A stretch of 64,000 bases of DNA from the NCBI GenBank assembly GCA_040755155.1, contig JBFMBP010000144.1, forward strand, positions 1 through 64,000. Direction: 5' to 3'. A model generated the notes under the pieces. That model searched no databases. It worked only from the letters and a program-made list of their open reading frames with translations, and was not told the DNA's origin. This document shows, in pieces, positions 7,528 to 16,878 of the stretch (within the stretch, counting starts at the first letter, position 1; the number at the start of each line of letters is the position of its first letter). This stretch comes from Candidatus Omnitrophota bacterium. GTDB lineage: Bacteria; Hinthialibacterota; Hinthialibacteria; Hinthialibacterales; Hinthialibacteraceae. Made by a program: the position numbers and the translations under genes.

Positions 7528-10500
7528 TCAATTGAGTTCCATCCAGGCTCGAAGAATAGGCTTTACTCCAATGGGCGCCTGGACTTGTTTTAGATAAGTA
7601 TTTTTAAGATGTTTGTCTATCTTTTTACGGATATCCACCAGCGATTCGCGCTCCATGCGGCAAACTCGCGGGGTTTCGGGCGTGGAGCGGATATGCCGGA
7701 TAATTTCCGAAGGCTCTTCGATGATTCTTTCCGTCGCCAGATCGTAAAGATACCATTTCACATCCCCCGCTTCTACAGACCATTCCTCGCTGTCGATTTC
7801 TTTGGCGGGGCGAGCGTAGCAAAAAAACACGCCTTTTGCATCTGGACTAATGGCGTCCTTGCCGCTGAAAATCCGGTTGGGCATTTTGTTTAAACGTTCC
7901 TCTAAATTCGGGTGCTCACGAAGCAGCCGCTGTAATTCCAAACTTAGGCTTTCTCCCTGCGTCTCCGTTCCTTCGCATTGGCGAGTAAAATCGCGCAGGA
8001 TATCGTAGTCGTCGTCCGGTCTAAGAAGTTTGCCGTTTTCAATGCCGAACGTTTTGGAAATTCGGAGCGTTTTGTGGGTTACGGTTTTGAATAGGGTGAG
8101 AAGTACGTTCAGTTCATCAGGCGGCAGGAAGTTGTAATACTGAACGTTACCACGGAATTTTTCTAGTTCCGGCTGCTCGGCGACGATCCTTGCTTCGACC
8201 TCCGGGTCCAAACGGCGGTCAATACGGCCAATGCGTTGCATCAGGCGAACCGGATTCCAATGAAGGTCGTAATTGATGAGCCGGGTGGCGTCCTGCAAGT
8301 TCAAGCCTTCGGATAGGACATCGGTAGAGATGAGGATGCGAATCTCCTTAATTCCCTGAGAGGCCAATTCAGAACTTGACGTATCGTTGTAGTAGGGCGC
8401 GAACGCCTTGATGATATCGAGCCTTCCGTCGGTGGTGGAATCGATTTCCAATAGGTTGTTAATTCCCGCATGGTGGAGTTGTTCTTCCAGATATCGGGCC
8501 GTATCTAAAAACTCAGTAAAAATCAGAACCTTATGCCGTTGAAGGGCTACATCCTTCAAGCCGCCGATATGTCCGCGAAGCAGTTGAATGAGAGCCTGGA
8601 GTTTTTTATCCTGTTTCGGTTCGAATTGTGCTAATTCCTTGAGGAAATCGGCGAGAGTTTCGAGATCGCTAAGGGTTTCGGCTAAGAGTCCGGGAATATC
8701 AAAATCATTGGGATTGAGTCGTTTTTCAGATGCTTGTTCGAAAAACTCCGGTTCGACAACGTCTTCATCGGCAAGTTCTAATTCTCTCATTTCAGGAAAT
8801 AATATATTGTGAACCTCAAAGGGATCGTATCCCGTTAATTTTTTATTCCTCGCCATCCACCGATCCAAACGATCCTTATCATGCTGGTCTTCCGCATGAA
8901 CCAAATAGAAGGCTATCAGTTTTTTCATTAAGGTTTCGCAAGAGGATTTAAAAGCGAAAACGGAACTTTCAAATCGTTTAAGGAAAGCCGTACGTATCAA
9001 GCGGACAACTTGCCGCTGCCGACCGACGACCATTGCCTTTTCATGTTCGGTGAGGCTTTCTTTACCTTTATAAAAATCAAAGGGGTAATACATAGCCAAT
9101 GAGAAAAGAGGTTTCGTTTTACTAAAAGCCTCTTCGACCATTTTCAACAATTTCCCATACGTCTGCTTGACGGAATAAGGGACAACCTTTGGGGGAGCAA
9201 CCTGGGGGAACAAAACTTTTCCATCTTCATCAGCTAGGGATTTTTTTACATATGCCCGGCTGCGTTGAACAACTAATTCTTCAAAGAGGGAATCATCCCG
9301 TAGAATCGCTTCGGCTTCGGCAAGAGTCGTTACGCCGTCATCGCTTTCGGATTCGAGCGTTTTTTCTCCCAATTCGATTTCCCGTTTTTGCGCAGCGGCT
9401 TCGATGCTTTTTTCCAATTTCCGAATATGGCCTGGCAAACTATGAATCCCCAAAGGAGCCATACGGAAATAATCCGCTTGACGCTGCGTGAACAATTCCG
9501 CCATGTGCTGGAAATCGGTCAGCCGGTTGTTTATCGGGGTTGCGGTAAGAAGGTATACCTGTTTGCCTGCGCAAATATCGGACATCTCCCAGTATCGGCT
9601 TCGGCGTTCATTCTCTTCTTCGCCCCGTATTCCCGTATTGCGAAAATGATGGGCTTCATCGATGATAACCACATCGGCTTGTTCTTTCATTTGTTCCAAT
9701 TCAAGACGAATTTGACGATTCTCTCGGAGCAAATCCGTGTGATTGTAGATGCGAAAACTCAAGAATCCTCCCATAATATGCGGCAAATATTTCTTGATTT
9801 TGGCTTCCCAGACCGCTTCCCTTGCGGCTTTCGGCACAAAAAGGACAACCCGCTTTTTCTCATGGATTACAAGGCGCTCAATGAGCATAAGTCCAATATA
9901 GGTTTTACCCAAACCAACGCCATCGCACAGAAAAGCGCCGCCATATTTTTTGGCTCGTTTGAGGACGCCGTGATAGCCGTGCTTTTGGTAAGAGGCTAAT
10001 ATTGGGTAAATACTGGATTTTTCCTGCTCCCACTCATCGGCGGTCAACTCATGGCTTCGGAAAAACTCTTGCAGGCTTCTAGCGTAAACCTCAAATGGGG
10101 AATATTCGCGACTATGGCGTTCGATGGCGCGAAGGATTTCCAGAGTTATGTCTTCGGCTTCAGCCCAGTGTTCTTCATACCATTCCTGAAGAACGCTGAC
10201 GGGGCGGCCGGTGATCTGGACATTTAATTCGATATTTTCGGTCAAACCGGGATAGGTAAAATTTGAGGAACCAACGAGAGCGGACGCGCCAACGACTTCA
10301 AGACGGGCATGAGTTATATAGGCTTTAGCATGGAATTTTTCTTTGCGGTAGATGCGGCAAATGATTTTCCCTTTTTGGATTCCTTCAACAATAGCCGGAA
10401 CTCCGATGAGAAAGTCGTTTTCTTCTTTTTCTTTTTCTAGGCTTCTATCTAATTCTCCTATAGCGACGGAGAGTCCATTCTCAAAAGCCTTTTTCGTCCG

Positions 10501-10719
10501 AAGAGAAACTTCATCTCCCATGAGTATGCGGATGGCATCGACTTTTTCCCAAGCCTCTTCAAGAGACAATAATGACCCAATTTCGAAGTAACCAGTGGCC
10601 ACATCGATCTTATTCGATATCTCGCACCAATCGCTAAGATAACGCTGAACCTTCCAGTCGGCATCACTGTTATCGACAATAAAAAGTTCACTCCCTGTTT
10701 TACTAATTTTATTAGGCAT
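7528..10719 (-). CDS. PLD-nuclease/SNF2-helicase fusion (restriction or anti-phage effector)
   Basis: A 1063-residue protein. The N-terminal ~200 residues carry a phospholipase-D-type nuclease half-site (KFHAKAYI followed by GSSNFT, about 128-160). An SNF2/DEAD-like helicase follows: Walker A CDGVGLGKTY (about 265), DEAH box VVIIDEAHHFRN (about 353), motif III LLTATPINN (about 396), and motif VI MQRIGRIDRR (about 830). The protein would translocate on DNA and cut through the PLD domain, possibly as a dimer since only one HKD-like motif is visible. It is the first gene of an operon with the methyltransferase. DISARM also combines a helicase, a PLD protein and a methylase, but drmA/drmB-type genes are absent here. 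The start has AAGGGTG upstream. Confidence 0.85.
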   Translation of the reverse strand: MPNKISKTGSELFIVDNSDADWKVQRYLSDWCEISNKIDVATGYFEIGSLLSLEEAWEKVDAIRILMGDEVSLRTKKAFENGLSVAIGELDRSLEKEKEENDFLIGVPAIVEGIQKGKIICRIYRKEKFHAKAYITHARLEVVGASALVGSSNFTYPGLTENIELNVQITGRPVSVLQEWYEEHWAEAEDITLEILRAIERHSREYSPFEVYARSLQEFFRSHELTADEWEQEKSSIYPILASYQKHGYHGVLKRAKKYGGAFLCDGVGLGKTYIGLMLIERLVIHEKKRVVLFVPKAAREAVWEAKIKKYLPHIMGGFLSFRIYNHTDLLRENRQIRLELEQMKEQADVVIIDEAHHFRNTGIRGEEENERRSRYWEMSDICAGKQVYLLTATPINNRLTDFQHMAELFTQRQADYFRMAPLGIHSLPGHIRKLEKSIEAAAQKREIELGEKTLESESDDGVTTLAEAEAILRDDSLFEELVVQRSRAYVKKSLADEDGKVLFPQVAPPKVVPYSVKQTYGKLLKMVEEAFSKTKPLFSLAMYYPFDFYKGKESLTEHEKAMVVGRQRQVVRLIRTAFLKRFESSVFAFKSSCETLMKKLIAFYLVHAEDQHDKDRLDRWMARNKKLTGYDPFEVHNILFPEMRELELADEDVVEPEFFEQASEKRLNPNDFDIPGLLAETLSDLETLADFLKELAQFEPKQDKKLQALIQLLRGHIGGLKDVALQRHKVLIFTEFLDTARYLEEQLHHAGINNLLEIDSTTDGRLDIIKAFAPYYNDTSSSELASQGIKEIRILISTDVLSEGLNLQDATRLINYDLHWNPVRLMQRIGRIDRRLDPEVEARIVAEQPELEKFRGNVQYYNFLPPDELNVLLTLFKTVTHKTLRISKTFGIENGKLLRPDDDYDILRDFTRQCEGTETQGESLSLELQRLLREHPNLEERLNKMPNRIFSGKDAISPDAKGVFFCYARPAKEIDSEEWSVEAGDVKWYLYDLATERIIEEPSEIIRHIRSTPETPRVCRMERESLVDIRKKIDKHLKNTYLKQVQAPIGVKPILRAWMELN

Positions 10720-11672
10720 CGTTCACCCTTAGCAAAATTGATAATCGATTATCGCGTTAAAGAAAATCAATATAAGAAAATTGCGGAATTATCAACAATA
10801 ATATTACTAAATTACCATAAACGTTTAATGAACGCTACCAGGTTCAAATTCTAAAATAAATGCCGGGCATCGAATCCATAATTCTTTATCTATCCTTGAC
10901 GAAACAGCAAAAAAATTATGTCGAATTGAATATTTTTTGATTAAAAATTCACGAAAAACGCCTATTTATTGGCTAAAAACGCCCTATTTTATACCATATT
11001 TTACTCGAAAAAAGACGTTTTTGGGAGAAAACTTGTATTAAAGTAAGTTATGAACCTATCGAATATAACATATTATTTATAAGTATATTATATTACTTAT
11101 ATTCCATTCTTTTCCCTAGAAAATGGGGACAAAACATCAGAGGCGGCGTATTTGAGGTTACTGAATTATTATTTTGGCGGGAAGATTGATAGTGTTTTTC
11201 GATGTTGCACGCTTGGCGGCAGTCTGCAATTTAACTAAAAGAATAGATGCAAGGTAAAAATAAACGAATTAAATCTCTTTACAGAAAAAACGTTCCGATT
11301 TTTAACTAAGGCGAATTTAAAAAAATTTCGGGAGGGGAAACATTGCTCTTACGGATCGATAGCGTTTTTCCCCAAGCCCCCCTTCGATTCATTTAATAAA
11401 GCGCATCGGGCGGGGGAAGGACAACGTTGTTATTCGGGTTGTCCTGATTAATTCTTCTTGAAGATAGTTTGTTTTCATGCGTGCAATTTAGTAATTTTGT
11501 CAATAGGATTTCACCGGCATAAATGAGTATATCCCATTGATGATATTGGCTTTAAGTAAACATGTTCCGATTATTATTTACAAGTAAACAAAATAATGAA
11601 TTTCGATCTTTTTTTTTAGTAGATTTGCATAGGTTTTTTTAATCGCAAAAGCAGTTCGTCAGGCGGATCGCC
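10720..11672. other. Gene-free AT-rich region between defence operon and integrase
   Basis: About 950 bases without a plausible gene. It must contain the promoter of the helicase operon and probably integrase 3' sequences. Visible features are several TATTAT/ATTATA-rich blocks near 11060-11110, an inverted repeat at 11418-11445, and two similar short segments (gat[t/c]gatag[t/c]gtttttc) near 11188 and 11356. I could not identify iterons or an origin. Confidence 0.6.
11418..11445. promoter_or_regulatory. Inverted repeat AGGACAAC/GTTGTCCT
   Basis: A perfect 8-bp inverted repeat (AGGACAAC and GTTGTCCT) separated by 12 bases, in the gap downstream of the integrase gene. It could be an operator, a recombination protein site or a weak hairpin. 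No U-tract follows, so a terminator is unlikely. Confidence 0.4.
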
Positions 11673-12866
11673 TCATGCTTTCCCTATCTTCACTTCCGCC
11701 GCCGTGCGAACGTCCTTTATGCTTACAATTTTCTTTCCTAGTTTTTCCATCGCCGCTTTTTTGGGATCTTCGGTCATATGGGCGTAAATCTCCGTCGTCT
11801 TTACATCGTTATGACGAAGGATTTTCGAGACAAGGTAAAGGCTGTTTCCGTCCATCGCCAACCATGAACCAACGGAACGGCGCAGGTCATGGATGGTTAT
11901 TCCATCCATGCCCGCTTCGTGACGAATACGCAACCAACGGCGATTAAGTTCCCATAGACGCTTTCCTTCAATGCTGGATGCGAAAACATAAGGATTCCCC
12001 TGGATGCGGGGGATGCCCTTCATCAGTTCAATAGCCGGTTCGTTCAGGTGAATGTACTGCGTTTCCCCGGATTTCGTTTCAGGCAAGCGGATTTCTCCCC
12101 GCTGTAAATCGATGTTCTCCCATTTTAGGGTAAGCGTTTCTGTTTTTCTCATGCCTGTCAGAATGAGTAAAAGGATCGCCGAACGAACGAAAACGTTAGA
12201 CTCCGTTTCCAAGGCTTGCATCAAGCGGGGGACGGATTCCATCGGCATTAAAACGTCTCTGGATTTCTCTTCGAATTTATCCACTTTCCGGCATGGATTG
12301 GGATGATTCGATTCTATCATCTCGATCTTGCAGGCGTATTCTATCATCGTTGACAGTAAGGCTAAAACGCGGTTCGCTTCGTAGGGCTTGCCTTGATCCT
12401 TGCCTATCCAGGAATGAAATTTAATCACGTCAGGCCGCCGGATGTCGCTTACGTTCCACTTTCCAAAGCGGGGGAGTATGTAGGTATTGATTCGGCGTAA
12501 ATCTTCCTTCCAAGACTTCTTGAACGGCTTCGAGTAGTTATCCATGAATTGTTCCGCCAAGTCCTTCATGAGCGTTCCACGGGCCGCCTTCGCCTTCTCT
12601 TCCGCCGGATCGTCGCCTTGACTCACCTGGACGAGATATTCCCGCGCCTTTTGCCTTGCCTGTTCAACCGTCAAAACGCCGTAATGCCCAAGGGAAACGA
12701 TCTTTTTTCGGCCTTTGAATCGATAGGAAACGACAAAGCATTTTCTTCCATTGGGCGTAACGCGCAAACCGAAGCCCTTCAATTCGTCATCCCAAACCGC
12801 AAAAAAACCGCTCTTGCCCTTGCCCTTGTACTCTGCCTTATCGCAAATCATCTTTGTTAGTTTCAT
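11673..12866 (-). CDS. int: P4-type tyrosine integrase
   Basis: A 397-residue tyrosine recombinase that would integrate and excise the element at a tRNA gene. The N-terminal ~90 residues are the arm-binding DUF4102 domain typical of P4-like integrases (GFGLRVTPNGRKCFVVSYR). A SAM-like core-binding domain follows (about 100-200). The catalytic residues are all visible: R240 in LTGMRKTE, K265 in ETKSGE, H326 and R329 in HDLRRS, H352 in LRHND and Y361 in IYAHM. The ATG at 12866 has AGGAAGGA 8 bases upstream. It is read away from the tRNA-Gln fragment at 13037-13088, the usual position of an integrase beside its attachment site. It appears intact. Confidence 0.93.
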   Translation of the reverse strand: MKLTKMICDKAEYKGKGKSGFFAVWDDELKGFGLRVTPNGRKCFVVSYRFKGRKKIVSLGHYGVLTVEQARQKAREYLVQVSQGDDPAEEKAKAARGTLMKDLAEQFMDNYSKPFKKSWKEDLRRINTYILPRFGKWNVSDIRRPDVIKFHSWIGKDQGKPYEANRVLALLSTMIEYACKIEMIESNHPNPCRKVDKFEEKSRDVLMPMESVPRLMQALETESNVFVRSAILLLILTGMRKTETLTLKWENIDLQRGEIRLPETKSGETQYIHLNEPAIELMKGIPRIQGNPYVFASSIEGKRLWELNRRWLRIRHEAGMDGITIHDLRRSVGSWLAMDGNSLYLVSKILRHNDVKTTEIYAHMTEDPKKAAMEKLGKKIVSIKDVRTAAEVKIGKA

Positions 12867-13036
12867 CGGTTCGATCCTTCCTTTTTTGACGAGTCAGTAA
12901 GAGAATCAGGTTGTAGCCGTGCTACCTATATGCTACCTCGCCATTAAAAACGAAAAGATTCATGCAATACTAAATATTAAAATTTCTTAGGAAATATTGG
13001 GTATTTATAAACGCATGGAAGGAAGAAAAACGTACA

Positions 13037-13088
13037 CTTCAAGACTCTGGATCAGGAAGCTGTAGGTTCGAGCCCTACCTCCCCAGCA
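13037..13088 (+). other. attR-like tRNA-Gln(CTG) 3' fragment, element boundary
   Basis: This is the 3' part of a tRNA gene. An anticodon loop CTCTGGA (anticodon CTG), a complete T arm (GTAGG-TTCGAGC-CCTAC), the 3' acceptor strand CTCCCCA and discriminator G are visible, but nothing upstream forms a D arm or 5' acceptor strand. The 3' side of the anticodon stem is partly mismatched, so this copy is not a working tRNA. P4-type integrases insert into tRNA 3' ends and leave such a copy, so this should be the element's right attachment site, with the intact tRNA-Gln at the other end, outside the window. Confidence 0.8.
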
Positions 13089-13571
13089 CTTGATTCTCCT
13101 AAACTTACGATGCGACAATCATTCCTCAAATAATCCTTGAGTCAACGATGAGTCAACGGCAGAACAGAAAACTCCTTCCTTTTTTCCCCTTTTGAACAAT
13201 TTTTCCAATATAAAAAAAACGGAAGAATGCTTTTTCTTTTTTTGATTATGGAGAAAGAATGAATTGGACTTAATTTTGATGATTATCATGCTCATTTTTT
13301 AGGATTTACGTTCATCTTCCTCAGTCATTCCTCTGAAAAACATGTTTTGAGTGCGAAAAGTACTCAAAATTACCCGATTCTGACCATTTTTTTTCTCAAA
13401 ATCTTTTTTCGAATCTTAACGGAATTATAGACGACGATCATTCTTCCATTCGAAAATAATCTCTGATAGCTATCATCATCTATCCAACATGATTCTATTT
13501 GGAAGGAACTGAGCCGGTTTCTGGGTATGGCGGCGCCATATCTCTGTAAACCGCCTGGGTGAGCGCTTGAA
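13089..13571. other. Gene-free region to the right of the attachment site
   Basis: No gene is supported here. The sequence is AT-rich to about 13500. A minus-strand 79-codon frame in it has no recognisable features and is probably spurious. Confidence 0.5.
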
Positions 13572-13961
13572 CATGGAGACGACGAGGACATCTTGCTGGA
13601 TGAGCGCAACCGCTTAAAGGGTTGCGAAATGGCCGGCGTAGAGCCTGGATTCCGGTATTATATGGGGGACGATCCAGAAGGCTTTATCATCAGCAGCAAC
13701 CTGTATCGGCGGCATTTATGCGAGTCGAAACGCGGCGATATGGCCGCTAAGTTTTCCAATATGCGGCAAGGCAGTAGGACGGATATACCTAGTCAAAATT
13801 CAGACGAGGTTAGCATTCAGCAAGCGGCGATCTTTTTAATGTTGGCCGGAGTACGGTGGCTGACGCTAAATCGATTCGTCAGGAGGCGCCGGAGTTAGCC
13901 AAAAAGGTTGAAGCCGGGGAGATGACTGTCCATGCCGCCAAAGAAATTATACGCCCCCACC
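13572..13961 (+). pseudogene. ParB-like partition/regulator relic, frameshifted
   Basis: The frame from 13572 reads HGDDEDILLDERNRLKG, then MAGVEPGFRYYMGDDPEGF, IISSNLYRRHL and MAAKFSNMRQGSRTDIP. This is the conserved core of plasmid/phage ParB-like proteins (LLDGRNR, GDDP, NLHRRHL, AAKLANM). Near 13850 the frame shifts, and a second frame continues as VADAKSIRQEAPELAKKVEA and MTVHAAKEI, the expected next part of the family. No proper start is present and the C-terminal region is gone. It is a relic of an older mobile element beside the tRNA site. Confidence 0.75.
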
Positions 13962-14179
13962 CCCCCCTAACCGCCCAGCTTAGGTACTAGATCTGATTCC
14001 ATACGGCTCCATGTCCGCAAGAGAAGGACTCCTGTGGAAATGCCCCTTCAGTTGTTTTGAAAATCGTGAGTGGGAAATATTTTTTTACCACTTTGGGTTT
14101 TTGCTTATGTTGTTATAATACGATTGTTTACGATGTTGCATTCAATCATGAGCGTGATCGTTCTTTTAGGAGAGTGATT

Positions 14180-16858
14180 ATGTTCGTAAAAAAATCGTCT
14201 TTTTCTATTTTCTTCTTGCTCTTTTCGGTTTGCGCCGTATTCGCCCAGGGAGATATTCCCAACACTCCCACGCCTACCGTTACGCCAATGCCTCAACCGG
14301 CGCTTCTTGCTTCCAGCAGCTTGATCGATCTTAACGGAAGCAATCTCGCCGAGAATCAACTCGTAGCCGATCCCCCTTCCGGCTTCCGCTTCGGTAAAAT
14401 CTCTTTCGGCGCGATTCCCGATGGATTTTATACGGACGGCAAGGGCATGGCCGTTCGCGTTTCGCCGGGGGAAGGGATTTGGATTGTCGTCAATGTCGCG
14501 ATGGAAGCGCCTTCTCTGGCGGTTATTTCCGGCGCGTTCCGTTCTTCCAGCAAGGACGTATCCATCGCTCTCATCGCTTTGAATTGTCCCGTTGACGGCC
14601 AATTGGGCTATACGAACATAACCGGCGAAGAAATTCCCGTGGAGCAATACCGTTCTCTCAACCTGATTTATCGCCCGCCTTCCGGCTGGCTGCAAATCGC
14701 CGTGCAAATCGTGAACTATCCCTATTCTTCGCTCACCAGCACCGTTTATGTGGATAACCTTTCCGTTAAGCCGTTAGCGCCTTCCATCAGCAATCTATCC
14801 GTAGGGCTGGAAGTGGACGGTTCGTTTGAAAAGGGCGTCGATAAACTCATTTCCAATATCAACGACGACGATGGGCGCATCACACCCTTTTTCGAATCGC
14901 TATCGGACATCGCCATTCGTCTTTCCATCGAGCCGGAGAATAGCGCCGCTAATGTAGGAACGATCGTTCAAGACGTGGAAAATTCCTTCCCCATGACTCT
15001 TGTAGGCGAAGTCAATATCTACCGCGAAACGCCCCCTAGCGATGGAATGCTGGCGTTCGTCTTGGCGAATGGATTTCAAAGCCTCTGCGTCTACCGCTTC
15101 GCGAAGGATATCCCCGACGCCAAAAGCAAAGAGCCGGAGTATCTCATTATCGGCGGGGATTTTACCGTTAACAATCCCAGCGTCCCCATTCATGCCATTG
15201 TTCAAAACGGCGGCCCCAACGTCTCGTCTTCCGTCGTCGTCGATGATCTGGTTGTCAAGAATTGGGGATTAATCAATCCCACGCCGACGCCGACAGCGAC
15301 GCCCACGCCAACCGTCACCCCAACCCCGCCCGTTACTCCAACGCCGACGCTCTACCCGGGAGAAATTATCGTTCCATTGAATCTGCCAGAAGGCGCTATT
15401 CCTTTGTATATGGAATACATTCCAGCGGGGACGTTTTTTATGGGATCACCTCCTAATGAGATGGACAGACAAGATAATGAAGGCCCGCAACATCAAGTAA
15501 CAATTACAAAACCGTTATATTTTGGAAAATATGAAGTAACTCAAGCACAGTGGCAGGCAGTGATGGGAAACAATCCTTCGTTAGATTCTGGCGTCGGACC
15601 TAATTATCCTGTATACAATGTATCCTGGAATGATTGTCAGATCTATATCCAGAAGTTGAATCAGATGGGAATAGGAACATTCCGTTTACCTACAGAGGCG
15701 GAATGGGAGTATGCCTGTCGGGCGGGTACATACACTAGGTTTTACTGGGGAGATGATCTGAATTTTACCCAGATAAAAGACTATGCGTGGTATGATGGAA
15801 ATGATGGGACAAAAGAGGTTGGTTTGAAGTTGCCTAACTCCTTTGGTTTGTATGACATGAGCGGGAATGTTAGGGAGTGGTGTCAAGATTGGCTTGGAGT
15901 ATATAGTATAAATGCACAAAATGATCCAATTGGAGTAAGTAATGACATGACCCGGGCATCGCGTGGCGGCAACTGGAGCGCTCATCTCAGGGACTGCCGT
16001 TCTGCCTTTCGCAATAGTCGCGCTTCGGACGACAGGGATGGCACTCAGGGTTTTCGGATTGCGGCTTCAAGCCAGAATTTGCCTCCCGCATTAACACCTA
16101 CGCCGACGATAACAGCTACACCGATATCTCCCGCAGAAGAAATAACCATTCCGCTGGATTATCCCAAGAATACGATATTGTTACCCATGAAATTGATCCC
16201 AGCGGGAACGTTTATGATGGGATCGCCGGAAAGCGAGGCGGGACGTTCCTCTAATGAAGGGCCGCAGCATCAGGTGACGATCACCAATCCGTTTTATATG
16301 GGGAAGTACGAGGTGACGCAGACACAGTGGCAGGCGGTGATGGGCAGCAATCCTTCATACAACCCTATCGAAGATAACAATCTCCCCGTCGAAAGGGTTT
16401 CCTGGAATGATTGCCAAACCTTCATTCAGAAGTTGAATGCGTTAGGTCAAGGAACTTTCCGTTTGCCGACGGAGGCGGAGTGGGAATACGCCTGCCGGGG
16501 GGGAACGACGACGCGGTTTTATTGGGGGGATGACACGAGCTACAGCCAGATTGGGAATTATGCGTGGTATAATGGTAATTCAGGAGGTGAAACCCATGGA
16601 GTCGGAGCCAAGTTGCCGAATGCGTGGGGGCTGTACGATATGAGCGGGAACGTGGGGGAATGGTGCCGGGATTGGATTGGATCATATAGTTCGAATGCGC
16701 AAATTGATCCAATTGGAGCAAAGGGAGGCAATTATATTGTGTGTCGCGGCGGAAGTGTAGGCGGCAATAACTATAAGTGCCGTTCGGCCCATCGCGGTGA
16801 AAACTACCCAGACACCAGAGATGGCGGCCTTGGCTTACGTCTCGCCAGGAATCAGTAA
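14180..16858 (+). CDS. Secreted protein with two tandem FGE-sulfatase (SUMF1-like) domains
   Basis: An 892-residue exported protein. The ATG at 14180 follows AGGAGAG and begins a clear signal peptide ending VCAVFAQ. Residues ~30-380 look like two beta-sandwich domains, each ending in a VYVDNLSV/VVVDDLVV strand, as in carbohydrate-binding modules. A TPTPT linker leads to two SUMF1-like domains (about 411-630 and 669-892), each with IPAGTFFMGS or IPAGTFMMGS, NEGPQHQVTIT, FRLPTEAEWEYAC, GLYDMSGNV and a final RGG..C.RSA.R block. The Cys pair of true formylglycine-generating enzymes is not intact, so a binding or redox-adaptor role is more likely than sulfatase activation. The first SUMF1 domain uses clearly more AT-rich codons than the second. 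The next gene starts 20 bases downstream. Confidence 0.85.
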   Translation: MFVKKSSFSIFFLLFSVCAVFAQGDIPNTPTPTVTPMPQPALLASSSLIDLNGSNLAENQLVADPPSGFRFGKISFGAIPDGFYTDGKGMAVRVSPGEGIWIVVNVAMEAPSLAVISGAFRSSSKDVSIALIALNCPVDGQLGYTNITGEEIPVEQYRSLNLIYRPPSGWLQIAVQIVNYPYSSLTSTVYVDNLSVKPLAPSISNLSVGLEVDGSFEKGVDKLISNINDDDGRITPFFESLSDIAIRLSIEPENSAANVGTIVQDVENSFPMTLVGEVNIYRETPPSDGMLAFVLANGFQSLCVYRFAKDIPDAKSKEPEYLIIGGDFTVNNPSVPIHAIVQNGGPNVSSSVVVDDLVVKNWGLINPTPTPTATPTPTVTPTPPVTPTPTLYPGEIIVPLNLPEGAIPLYMEYIPAGTFFMGSPPNEMDRQDNEGPQHQVTITKPLYFGKYEVTQAQWQAVMGNNPSLDSGVGPNYPVYNVSWNDCQIYIQKLNQMGIGTFRLPTEAEWEYACRAGTYTRFYWGDDLNFTQIKDYAWYDGNDGTKEVGLKLPNSFGLYDMSGNVREWCQDWLGVYSINAQNDPIGVSNDMTRASRGGNWSAHLRDCRSAFRNSRASDDRDGTQGFRIAASSQNLPPALTPTPTITATPISPAEEITIPLDYPKNTILLPMKLIPAGTFMMGSPESEAGRSSNEGPQHQVTITNPFYMGKYEVTQTQWQAVMGSNPSYNPIEDNNLPVERVSWNDCQTFIQKLNALGQGTFRLPTEAEWEYACRGGTTTRFYWGDDTSYSQIGNYAWYNGNSGGETHGVGAKLPNAWGLYDMSGNVGEWCRDWIGSYSSNAQIDPIGAKGGNYIVCRGGSVGGNNYKCRSAHRGENYPDTRDGGLGLRLARNQ

Positions 16859-16878
16859 GGCAGCGGTGAAGGTTAGCT

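Noticed and set aside
7528-10719. DISARM system
   Set aside because: No drmA (DUF1998 helicase) or drmB gene is present; only a PLD-SNF2 fusion and one methyltransferase.
14180-16858. True formylglycine-generating enzyme
   Set aside because: The two active-site cysteines of FGE are not both present in either domain, and there is no sulfatase gene in the window.
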